Of a stretch of DNA of 64,000 nucleotides, positions 39,060 through 46,460 are shown one piece after another. Under the pieces are notes generated by a model, which worked only from the letters and a program-made list of their open reading frames with translations, ran no database searches and was not told the DNA's origin. The stretch's first letter is position 1, and each line of letters opens with the position of its first letter. The position numbers were made by a program, and so were the translations under genes. This DNA is from Roseiarcus sp963775575 (lineage in GTDB: Bacteria > Pseudomonadota > Alphaproteobacteria > Rhizobiales > Beijerinckiaceae), in the NCBI GenBank assembly GCA_963775575.1, contig CAVZJG010000005.1:62001-126000 (forward strand). Reading direction: 5' to 3'.

Positions 39060-39770
39060 CCGCGTCGCGGCGAGGCGGCCGCCGCCGCGGCGCGCCGATG
39101 GCTGCGGGTCGCCGCTGGGCTCGCGTTGGCGGCGGCGGGCGCGATCGCAGGGGCTGAGGCGTCGCGCGCCGAGCAGGCGCCGATGACGTTCCGCGCGGTC
39201 ACGCTCGGGACGCCCGATTGCGGCGCCAAATGTCCCGAGGTCGTCGTCGCCGACGGCGTGATCGAAGAGAATACCCCACAGGCGTTCATCGATTTCGCCA
39301 AGGGGGCTTCGCTGTCGCAGCGGCTGCGAAGCGTCGTCTTCCTCAATTCGCCCGGCGGCAACGTCGTGGCTTCGATGGAGCTGGGAACCGCTTTTCGCCG
39401 ACTGCGCTCGGCCGCCATCGTCGCCGGGTTCGCCTCGCAGGGCGAACATTCCGGACCGGTGGCGGGGCAATGCCTGTCCGCCTGCGTCTATGCGCTGATG
39501 GGCGCGTTTCGCCGCGTCGTGCCGAGCGAGAGCCGCGTCGGGCTGCATCGCATGGCGATCCCTCAGCCCGAGGCGCGCCCGCGCGGCGTCGCGTCGGGCA
39601 GCGGCGGCTTGGCCGACCCCCATCTCGTCGCCGTGCTGGCCAGATACGCGGCGCGGATGGGCGTCGACCCGGCCCTGGTGTGGAGCGCCGAATCGCTTTC
39701 GCCCGGCGTGCTCCATATCCTCAGCGCGCAGGAGATCGCGCGTTGGCGTCTGGGCGCGGCGAGATTGTGA
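39060..39770 (+). CDS. ClpP/crotonase-like periplasmic protein (COG3904-like)
   Basis: An open frame ends at 39770. It has an export-type hydrophobic segment, VAAGLALAAAGAIAGAEASR, and a domain with FLNSPGGNVVASMELG and GQCLSACVYALMGAFRRVV followed by SRVGLHRM. These resemble the serine/histidine arrangement of ClpP-fold proteins in the COG3904 group. The start is uncertain. The only in-frame standard start upstream of the signal-like segment is a TTG at 38997, inside tRNA-Val; otherwise translation begins at ATG 39183 without a signal peptide. I give an approximate left border after the tRNA. Function unknown. Confidence 0.65.
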   Translation, partial: PRRGEAAAAAARRWLRVAAGLALAAAGAIAGAEASRAEQAPMTFRAVTLGTPDCGAKCPEVVVADGVIEENTPQAFIDFAKGASLSQRLRSVVFLNSPGGNVVASMELGTAFRRLRSAAIVAGFASQGEHSGPVAGQCLSACVYALMGAFRRVVPSESRVGLHRMAIPQPEARPRGVASGSGGLADPHLVAVLARYAARMGVDPALVWSAESLSPGVLHILSAQEIARWRLGAARL

Positions 39771-39870
39771 GGGTTCGGCGCCGCCGTCCGAGCTGGCTCG
39801 CGACCCTCGCGCGCTTCCTCGCCCTTGACTTGCTCAGCGCCGTGTCCTATCGGCTCGACGCCCGTGAAAA

Positions 39871-39947
<77 letters not shown>

Positions 39948-40185
39948 TTTTTCCCGCTGATCGAAATCGCCGCCGCGCGTTCGCGCCCTTGTCCCGTTCA
40001 TTTTCGGCGACCATTTTTTGGGCGCGAGGGCCGCTCGCCTGAGGCGGGTTTCGTCTTGCGCGGCTGGCGGCGCTGCGATACGCCTTCGCTAGTCCGCTGC
40101 GCGCCCGCGAGCGGGATCGGTTTTGGGCGCGCCGCGTCCACGCCCGGCGGTTCGCCGCCGATCGAAAAAGTCCAGCGGAGGCCGC

Positions 40186-40551
40186 GTGCCGAGTCTGATC
40201 GCCGACTACCTGCCGCTCGTCGTCTTCATTGCGCTCGCCATGCTGATCGGCGGCGCCTTGCTGATCGCGCCGTTCATCGTCGCCTACAAGAACCCGGATG
40301 CCGAAAAGCTCTCCGCTTACGAATGCGGCTTCAACCCGTTCGACGACGCGCGGATGAAGTTCGACGTGCGCTTCTATCTCGTGTCGTTGCTGTTCATCAT
40401 CTTCGATCTCGAAGTGGCGTTTCTGTTTCCGTGGGCGGTCGCCTTCCATGACGTCGGCGCGTTCGGCTTCTGGTCGATGATGCTGTTCCTGGCGGTGCTG
40501 ACCATCGGCTTCATCTACGAGTGGAACAAGGGGGCGCTGGAATGGGATTGA
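40186..40551 (+). CDS. nuoA: NADH-quinone oxidoreductase subunit A
   Basis: This is a small membrane subunit of complex I, 121 residues. I choose the GTG at 40186 because GGAG lies just upstream and the protein then begins PSLIADYLPLVVFIALAM, as in relatives. Three hydrophobic helices flank the conserved loop YECGFNPFDDARMKFDVRFY. It is the first gene of the nuo operon and overlaps nuoB by ten bases. Confidence 0.96.
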   Translation: MPSLIADYLPLVVFIALAMLIGGALLIAPFIVAYKNPDAEKLSAYECGFNPFDDARMKFDVRFYLVSLLFIIFDLEVAFLFPWAVAFHDVGAFGFWSMMLFLAVLTIGFIYEWNKGALEWD

Positions 40552-41117
40552 CCGCCGACCGCAAGGTCGCTCCGGCGCCGCGCGCAATCCTCGATCCCTC
40601 GACCGGCAAGCCGGTCGGCCCCAACGACGCGTTTTTCGGCGAGCTGAGCGATCGGCTCGCCGACAAGGGCTTCCTCGTCACTTCGACCGATGAACTCATC
40701 CAATGGGCGCGCACCGGCTCGCTGATGTGGATGACCTTCGGCCTCGCCTGCTGCGCGGTCGAGATGATGCAGCTCGTCATGCCGCGCTACGACGTCGAGC
40801 GCTTCGGCTTCGCGCCGCGCGGCAGCCCGCGCCAGTCCGACGTGATGATCGTGGCGGGCACGCTGACCAACAAGATGGCGCCCGCGCTGCGCAAGGTCTA
40901 CGACCAGATGGCCGAGCCGCGCTACGTCATCTCGATGGGCTCCTGCGCCAACGGCGGCGGCTACTACCACTATTCCTATTCGGTGGTGCGCGGCTGCGAC
41001 CGCATCGTTCCCGTCGACATCTACGTTCCCGGTTGTCCGCCGACCGCGGAAGCGCTGCTCTACGGCATATTGATGCTGCAAAAGAAGATCAGGCGGACCG
41101 GGACGATCGAGAGATGA
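40542..41117 (+). CDS. nuoB: NADH-quinone oxidoreductase subunit B
   Basis: This subunit carries the N2 iron-sulfur cluster next to the quinone site. ATG 40542 gives 191 residues. The cluster cysteines are in GLACCAVEMM, GSCANGGGYYHYSYS and YVPGCPPTAEALLYG. Overlap with nuoA suggests translational coupling. A palindromic repeat separates it from nuoC. Confidence 0.97.
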   Translation: MGLTADRKVAPAPRAILDPSTGKPVGPNDAFFGELSDRLADKGFLVTSTDELIQWARTGSLMWMTFGLACCAVEMMQLVMPRYDVERFGFAPRGSPRQSDVMIVAGTLTNKMAPALRKVYDQMAEPRYVISMGSCANGGGYYHYSYSVVRGCDRIVPVDIYVPGCPPTAEALLYGILMLQKKIRRTGTIER

Positions 41118-41190
41118 CCCTTCTCCCCCGACGAACGTAGCGCGTTCGTCCGGCGGGGGAGAAGGCGGCGCGAAGCGCCGGGCGAGAGTC
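41118..41190. repeat. Palindromic intergenic repeat between nuoB and nuoC
   Basis: The arms CCTTCTCCCCCG (41119-41130) and CGGGGGAGAAGG (41154-41165) enclose a second palindrome with ACGAACG/CGTTCGT. GGCGCGAAGCGCC follows directly. A clearly related repeat is at 46331-46440. Confidence 0.75.
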
Positions 41191-41276
41191 TTGGGTCGCG
41201 TGCGGCTCGTCGTCCGTCATCGCTTGGCGACGGCGCCGTCTCGCGCGAAGCGGCGGAAGGGAACACGAAAAGGGCC

Positions 41277-41870
41277 ATGGACGAGGGTTTGAAATCCTAC
41301 GGCGACAAGGCGGTCGCGGCGCTGCCGGGCGTCGTCACGGCGGCGGCCTTCGCCTACGGCGAACTGACGCTGAGCGTCGAAGCGGCGCGCGTCGTCGAGG
41401 CGCTGACGCATCTCCGCGACGACCCGGAAGGGCGGTTCGTCTGCCTTATCGACATCAGCGGCGTCGACCGTCCCGAGCGCGAAAAGCGCTTCGACGTCGT
41501 CTATCACCTGCTTTCGCCGCAACTCAATCGGCGCGTTCGGGTGAAGATCGAGACCGACGAAGCGACGCCCGTTCCCTCGGCGGTCGAGGTCTTTCCCGCC
41601 GCCAACTGGTTCGAGCGCGAGATTTACGACCTCTTCGGCGTGCTGTTCGAGGGCCATCCGGACCTCCGGCGCATCCTGACCGACTACGGCTTCGACGGCC
41701 ATCCGCTGCGCAAGGATTTCCCGATGACCGGCTTCGTTGAAGTGCGCTACGACGATGAAGAGAAACGCGTGCGCTACGAGCCGGTGCGGCTCAACCAGGA
41801 ATTCCGCGAGTTCGATTTTCTCAGCCCCTGGGAGGGCGCGCCGCCGCCCGGCGACGAGAAGGCGGGGTAG
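41277..41870 (+). CDS. nuoC: NADH-quinone oxidoreductase subunit C
   Basis: This is a peripheral-arm subunit (30 kDa), 197 residues. Family blocks are FVCLIDISGVDRPEREKRFD, VYHLLSPQLNRRVRVKIE, the NWFEREIYDLFGVLFEGHPD signature and LRKDFPMTGFVEVRYDDE. It is a separate gene, not fused to nuoD. Downstream, a foreign cassette separates it from nuoD. Confidence 0.97.
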   Translation: MDEGLKSYGDKAVAALPGVVTAAAFAYGELTLSVEAARVVEALTHLRDDPEGRFVCLIDISGVDRPEREKRFDVVYHLLSPQLNRRVRVKIETDEATPVPSAVEVFPAANWFEREIYDLFGVLFEGHPDLRRILTDYGFDGHPLRKDFPMTGFVEVRYDDEEKRVRYEPVRLNQEFREFDFLSPWEGAPPPGDEKAG

Positions 41871-41879
41871 GGGGAAGCG

Positions 41880-42355
41880 GCGAATGGTGAATGGCGAGTG
41901 GCGAATGGGGCGAGGCGTTGGGAGAAGCGCGGATCAATTCGTATCGGGATTTACGGGTGTGGCAGGAAGCCATGGCCGTAGCGTCGGCCTGCTACGTCTT
42001 GACCAAGGCGTTTCCCAAAGAAGAAATCTATGGGATGACCGCCCAAGTTCGGCGCGCCGCGGCCTCGATCGCCGCGAATGTCGCTGAAGGGCATGGCAGA
42101 GAAAGCACGGGTTCATTCGTGCAGTTCTTGCGCGTTTCGCAGGGATCGCTGAAAGAGTTGGAGACGCACTTGTTATTGGCGGCGCAGGTCCATGTTGCCG
42201 AACCCGAAGCGGTCGAGCCGATTCTCGTTCGATGTGAATCGCTGGGCCGAATGCTGCATCGTCTGATTCGATCATTGCAGGGAAGATCCGTTGGGCTCGA
42301 CGAAGAGGCTGGGTCATGACAACAAGCCATTCGCCATTCGCTATTCGCCATTCGC
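41880..42355 (+). mobile_element. IVP (four-helix bundle) cassette with inverted terminal repeats
   Basis: Arms of 29 bases at 41880-41908 and 42327-42355 are inverted repeats matching at 26 of 29 positions. Each is built from degenerate GCGAATGG units. Between them is a single gene for a four-helix-bundle protein. The unit lies exactly in the nuoC-nuoD spacer and is absent from the usual nuo layout. Such genes are known as 23S rRNA intervening-sequence proteins and their relatives. Mobility is inferred. Confidence 0.65.
41891..42319 (+). CDS. Four-helix bundle protein (23S rRNA intervening-sequence type)
   Basis: This 142-residue protein has the hallmark start SYRDLRVWQEAMAVASACY and the middle block YGMTAQVRRAAASIAANVAE followed by GHGRESTGSFVQFLRVSQGS. 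This is the IVP/S23 four-helix-bundle family, whose function is unknown. The listed ATG lies within the left inverted repeat, so the first about 15 residues come from the repeat and the true start may be later. It sits in the nuo operon in the same orientation and would be co-transcribed. Confidence 0.88.
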   Translation: MASGEWGEALGEARINSYRDLRVWQEAMAVASACYVLTKAFPKEEIYGMTAQVRRAAASIAANVAEGHGRESTGSFVQFLRVSQGSLKELETHLLLAAQVHVAEPEAVEPILVRCESLGRMLHRLIRSLQGRSVGLDEEAGS

Positions 42356-42395
42356 GTAGCCCCGCGCGTTCGGCCCGGCGCCGCAGAGCGCTCCC

Positions 42396-43586
42396 ATGAC
42401 CGAGCCGAACCTCCGCAACTTCTCCGTCAACTTCGGGCCCCAGCATCCGGCCGCGCATGGCGTGCTGCGGCTGGTGCTGGAGCTCGACGGCGAAGTGGTC
42501 GAGCGCGTCGATCCGCATATCGGGCTGCTGCATCGCGGCACCGAGAAGCTGATGGAGGCGCGCACCTATCTGCAGAACGTGCCCTATCTCGACCGGCTCG
42601 ATTACGTCGCGCCGATGAACCAGGAGCACGCCTACGCGCTCGCCGTCGAGCGGCTGCTCGGCGTTGCGGTTCCGCGCCGCGCCCAGCTCATCCGCGTGCT
42701 CTATTGCGAGATCGGCCGCCTGCTTTCCCACATGCTCAACGTCACCACCCAGGCCAACGACGTCGGCGCGATGACGCCGCTGCTGTGGGGCTTCGAGGAA
42801 CGCGAAAAGCTGATGGTCTTCTACGAGCGCGCCAGCGGCGCGCGCATGCACGCGGCCTACTTCCGCCCCGGCGGCGTCCACCAGGACATTTCGCCCAAGC
42901 TCGTCGACGACATTCACGCCTTCTGCGATCCGTTCCTCAAAGTGTGCGACGACATCGAGGTTCTGCTGACGGGAAACCGCATCTTCAAGCAGCGCAACGT
43001 CGACATCGGCGTCGTCAAGCTCGCGGACGCCTGGGCCTGGGGCTTCTCCGGCGTGATGGCGCGCGGCTCGGGCGCGGCCTGGGACCTGCGCAAGGCGCAG
43101 CCCTACGAGTGCTACGAAGAAATGGATTTCGACATCCCCGTCGGCAAGAACGGCGACTGCTACGACCGCTATTGCATCCGCATGGAAGAGATGCGCCAGT
43201 CGATCAAGATCATCAAGCAGTGCTGCGACAAGCTGAACGCGGCGGGCGGCGAGGGGCCGGTTTCGACCGACGACGGCAAGATCGTTCCGCCGCGGCGCGC
43301 CGACATGAAGCGCTCGATGGAGGCGCTGATCCATCATTTCAAGCTCTACACCGAGGGCTATAAGGTTCCCGCCGGCGAAGTCTACGCGGCGGTCGAGGCG
43401 CCCAAGGGCGAGTTCGGCGTCTATCTCGTCTCCGACGGAACCAACAAGCCCTATCGCGTGAAGCTGCGCGCGCCTGGCTTCGCCCATTTGGCGGCGATGG
43501 ACTTCCTGTGCCGCAAGCACATGCTGGCGGACGTCAGCGCGATCTTGGGATCGCTCGACATCGTGTTCGGCGAGGTCGACCGATGA
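42396..43586 (+). CDS. nuoD: NADH-quinone oxidoreductase subunit D
   Basis: This is the 49-kDa subunit that forms the quinone pocket with NuoB, 396 residues. The N-terminal loop VNFGPQHPAAHGVLRLVLEL is diagnostic. LHRGTEKLMEARTYLQNVPY, MNQEHAYALAVERLLG and the C-terminal IVFGEVDR match the family. Its stop overlaps the start of a small membrane-protein gene. Confidence 0.98.
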   Translation: MTEPNLRNFSVNFGPQHPAAHGVLRLVLELDGEVVERVDPHIGLLHRGTEKLMEARTYLQNVPYLDRLDYVAPMNQEHAYALAVERLLGVAVPRRAQLIRVLYCEIGRLLSHMLNVTTQANDVGAMTPLLWGFEEREKLMVFYERASGARMHAAYFRPGGVHQDISPKLVDDIHAFCDPFLKVCDDIEVLLTGNRIFKQRNVDIGVVKLADAWAWGFSGVMARGSGAAWDLRKAQPYECYEEMDFDIPVGKNGDCYDRYCIRMEEMRQSIKIIKQCCDKLNAAGGEGPVSTDDGKIVPPRRADMKRSMEALIHHFKLYTEGYKVPAGEVYAAVEAPKGEFGVYLVSDGTNKPYRVKLRAPGFAHLAAMDFLCRKHMLADVSAILGSLDIVFGEVDR

Positions 43587-43795
43587 ACGTCGTCGAATCC
43601 TTAAGGCGCCACGCGCGCTTCCTCGCCGCTGGCTTCCTGTCGTTTCTGGCGATCTTGGCGGCGATGCGCTGGTCCGAGGGCGAGCCGCTGATTCAGCCGT
43701 CGGCCGACGTCGGCCTTCTCATCGGATTCGTCTTCGTCGCCGCGTTTTTCGTCATCAACGACACGAGCGGCCAGGGCGGGAGCAAGGCGCGATGA
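43583..43795 (+). CDS. Small membrane protein inside the nuo operon, 70 aa
   Basis: ATG 43583 overlaps the nuoD stop (ATGA). The protein has two hydrophobic segments, FLAAGFLSFLAILAAM and VGLLIGFVFVAAFFVI, and a polar tail. I do not recognise it. Tight coupling with nuoD argues that it is translated and may be a membrane passenger of the operon. It is not one of the 14 standard subunits. Confidence 0.6.
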   Translation: MNVVESLRRHARFLAAGFLSFLAILAAMRWSEGEPLIQPSADVGLLIGFVFVAAFFVINDTSGQGGSKAR

Positions 43796-43863
43796 ACGTC
43801 GCTCGCCTCATCCTCGCCTCGGCGCGCGCTCGCGCCATGATCAAAAGACTGGAGTTGCGCTGA

Positions 43864-44505
43864 ATGTCTGTTCGCCGTCTCGCCGAAGTCCAGCCCGAGA
43901 GCTTCGCGTTCACGCCGGAAAACCGCGCCTGGGCGGACAAAGAGATCGCCAAGTATCCCTCCGGTCGACAGGCCTCGGCGATCCTTTCGCTGCTGTGGCG
44001 CGCGCAGGAGCAGAGCGGCGGATGGCTGCCCAGACCGGCGATCGAGAAGGTCGCCGAAATCCTCGCCATGCCCAACATCCGGGCGCTCGAAGTCGCGACG
44101 TTCTACACCATGTTCAATCTGGAGCCGGTCGGGCGCCTTCACGTGCAGGTGTGCGGCACGACGCCGTGTCAGTTGCGCGGCGCCGAGGACATCAAGAAGG
44201 TCTGCAAGAAGCGCATCGGCGCAGAGAGAGAAGTCGCCGCCGACGGCGCCTTGTCCTGGGTCGAGGTCGAGTGCCTGGGCGCCTGCTGCAACGCGCCGAT
44301 GGCGCAGATCAACGATGACTATTACGAAGACCTGACGCCGGAGAATTTCGCTAAGCTCCTCGACGACCTCGTCGCCGGGCGGCCGGTGAAGGCGGGCTCG
44401 CAGATCGGACGCTCCTCCTCCGAGCCGGCGGGCGGCCCGCTGACGTCGCTGACGACGCTCTACGGCGCCGATGGCCGAAGCGGACCGGCGTCGGCGAAGG
44501 CGTGA
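43864..44505 (+). CDS. nuoE: NADH-quinone oxidoreductase subunit E
   Basis: This 24-kDa subunit binds a 2Fe-2S cluster; it has 213 residues. Cluster cysteines are in VCGTTPCQLRG and CLGACCNAPM. The conserved FYTMFNLEPVG and AILSLLWRAQEQSGGWLP segments are present. A roughly 40-residue Gly/Ser-rich tail follows the domain. It is separated from nuoD by the 70-residue membrane gene and a 23-codon open stretch. Confidence 0.97.
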   Translation: MSVRRLAEVQPESFAFTPENRAWADKEIAKYPSGRQASAILSLLWRAQEQSGGWLPRPAIEKVAEILAMPNIRALEVATFYTMFNLEPVGRLHVQVCGTTPCQLRGAEDIKKVCKKRIGAEREVAADGALSWVEVECLGACCNAPMAQINDDYYEDLTPENFAKLLDDLVAGRPVKAGSQIGRSSSEPAGGPLTSLTTLYGADGRSGPASAKA

Positions 44506-44522
44506 ATCGGGAAACGAGAGCG

Positions 44523-45827
44523 ATGCTCGAGGACAAGGACCGCATCTTCACCAACCTCTATGGGCTGGGCGACCGCGGCCTGAAGGGCGCGCGCGCGCGC
44601 GGCAATTGGGACGGGACCAAGGCGATCATCGACAAGGGCCGCGATGGGATCGTCGCTGAGATGAAGGCTTCGGGCCTGCGCGGCCGTGGCGGGGCGGGCT
44701 TCCCGACCGGGCTCAAGTGGTCGTTCATGCCCAAGGTCGTCGATCCCAAGCGCCCGCACTATCTCGTCGTCAACGCCGACGAATCCGAGCCGGGCACCTG
44801 CAAGGATCGCGAAATCCTGCGCAACGATCCGCACACGCTGGTGGAGGGCTCGCTGCTCGCCGGCTTCGCGATGGGCGCCAACGTCGCCTACGTCTATGTG
44901 CGCGGCGAATACATCCTCGAGCGCAAGCGCCTTCAGGCGGCGGTCGACGAAGCCTACGCAGCCAAGCTGATCGGCAAGGACAACGTCCACGGCTGGCCGT
45001 TCGATATCGTTGTCCATCACGGCGCCGGCGCCTATATCTGCGGCGAAGAGACGGGGATGCTCGAATCGCTCGAGGGCAAGAAGGGCATGCCGCGAATGAA
45101 GCCGCCGTTCCCCGCCGCCATGGGGCTCTACGGCTGCCCGACGACGGTCAACAACGTCGAGTCGATCGCCGTGGCGCCGACCATTCTTCGGCGCGGCGCT
45201 GCGTGGTTCTCGAGTTTCGGCGCGCCCAACAACGCCGGCACCAAGGTCTTTTGCATTTCCGGCCACGTCAACAAACCGTGCAATGTCGAAGAGGCGATGT
45301 CGATCCCGTTCCGCGAGCTGATCAACAAGCACGCCGGCGGCGTGCGCGGCGGCTGGGACAACCTGCTCGCCGTCATTCCCGGGGGATCGTCGGTGCGCAT
45401 GGTGCCCGCCGCGCAGATCATCGATACGCCCATGGATTTCGATTCGCTCGGCAAGCTGCGCTCCGGCCTCGGCACCGCGGCGGTGATCGTGATGGACAAG
45501 TCGACCGACCTCATCCGCGCGATCGCGCGGCTCGCCTACTTTTACAAACACGAGAGCTGCGGCCAATGCACGCCGTGCCGCGAGGGCGCGGGCTGGATGT
45601 GGCGGGTGATGACCCGCATGGCCGAGGGCAGGGCGGAGAAGCGCGAGATCGACATGCTGCTCGACGTGACCAAACAGGTCGAGGGCCACACCATCTGCGC
45701 GCTCGGCGACGCCGCGGCGTGGCCGATCCAGGGTCTGATCGCCCATTTCCGCCCCGAGATCGAAAGGCGCATCGACCAATACGCGGCCAATTCGTCGAGC
45801 GAAGCCGCGCGCGCGGCGGCGGAGTAG
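44523..45827 (+). CDS. nuoF: NADH-quinone oxidoreductase subunit F
   Basis: This 51-kDa subunit is the NADH- and FMN-binding entry point of complex I. ATG 44523 gives 434 residues, the normal length; GTG 44502 would overlap nuoE. The NADH site is GLRGRGGAGFPTGLKW and the FMN site NADESEPGTCKDREI. The 4Fe-4S cysteines are in HESCGQCTPCREG and the distal HTICALGD. Confidence 0.98.
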   Translation: MLEDKDRIFTNLYGLGDRGLKGARARGNWDGTKAIIDKGRDGIVAEMKASGLRGRGGAGFPTGLKWSFMPKVVDPKRPHYLVVNADESEPGTCKDREILRNDPHTLVEGSLLAGFAMGANVAYVYVRGEYILERKRLQAAVDEAYAAKLIGKDNVHGWPFDIVVHHGAGAYICGEETGMLESLEGKKGMPRMKPPFPAAMGLYGCPTTVNNVESIAVAPTILRRGAAWFSSFGAPNNAGTKVFCISGHVNKPCNVEEAMSIPFRELINKHAGGVRGGWDNLLAVIPGGSSVRMVPAAQIIDTPMDFDSLGKLRSGLGTAAVIVMDKSTDLIRAIARLAYFYKHESCGQCTPCREGAGWMWRVMTRMAEGRAEKREIDMLLDVTKQVEGHTICALGDAAAWPIQGLIAHFRPEIERRIDQYAANSSSEAARAAAE

Positions 45828-45869
45828 GGACGATGGCGTTTGACCCGGCCGAGATTCGAGAGGTTCGAA

Positions 45870-46280
45870 ATGCCCTGGGCGGTTTGGTTCGTCGCGATCC
45901 TTGTCGTTTCGATGTGGATTCCCGTCGTCGGCTACTGGGTCGCCTACTTCACCATGATCTTCACCTTTCTCGCGACCTATTCGTTGCCGGCCATTCTGGC
46001 GCAGGCGTTCTCGGGTCGGGCGAGCGAGATGGCCGGCGTGATCGAGATCGTGCACATCGGAGGGCCGGCGCCGACGAGGTGGGAATATCTCTGGGGGTTG
46101 TTCGGCTGGACGGGGGTGGCCTGGCTCGCGGCGGTCGCCGTTCTCGGCGCGTGGATCGCGATCAGGACGCGCGCGGGGCGGCGCGCGCGCGGCCTGATGA
46201 ATTTGCTGATCCTCGTCGTCGGCTGGCCGATATGTTTTTGGCTGGCGATCCACGTGATGTCGACGAGCGCGTCAGGGTGA
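45870..46280 (+). CDS. Membrane protein inserted between nuoF and nuoG, 136 aa
   Basis: ATG 45870 has GAGAGG upstream. The protein has three or four hydrophobic segments (WFVAILVVSMWIPVVGYWVA, MIFTFLATYSLPAILA, VAWLAAVAVLGAWIAI, LLILVVGWPICFWLA) and no recognised family. It lies between two complex I genes in the same orientation, so it is probably transcribed with them. It is not a standard Nuo subunit. Confidence 0.65.
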   Translation: MPWAVWFVAILVVSMWIPVVGYWVAYFTMIFTFLATYSLPAILAQAFSGRASEMAGVIEIVHIGGPAPTRWEYLWGLFGWTGVAWLAAVAVLGAWIAIRTRAGRRARGLMNLLILVVGWPICFWLAIHVMSTSASG

Positions 46281-46330
46281 AGGCGGCGGAGTAGGCGCGA
46301 TGACGGTCACGACGCAAATCGACGGCGCCG

Positions 46331-46440
46331 CTCATCCCCTTCTCCCGCTTGCGGGAGAAGGTGGCGCGAAGCGCCGGATGAGGGTTCTTGGCGCAAGGCC
46401 CTCACCCCAACCCTCTCCCGCAAGCGGGAGAGGGGGTTCT
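46331..46440. repeat. Double palindromic repeat between the 45870 gene and nuoG
   Basis: Two back-to-back palindromes occur: CTTCTCCCGC/GCGGGAGAAG on the left and CCCTCTCCCGC/GCGGGAGAGGG on the right, with GGCGCGAAGCGCC in between. It is the same type as the repeat at 41118. Confidence 0.8.
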
Positions 46441-46460
46441 AGCGCGGGTGAAATCGATCC

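Noticed and set aside
43792..43863. 23-codon ORF between the 70-residue membrane gene and nuoE
   Set aside because: It overlaps start-to-stop with its neighbours, but the sequence is short, arginine/alanine-rich and has no supporting feature; it may serve only as coupling.
45833..45869. ATG 45833 as start of the gene between nuoF and nuoG
   Set aside because: It opens a different frame from the hydrophobic protein; the ATG at 45870 has a good ribosome-binding site and fits the membrane protein.
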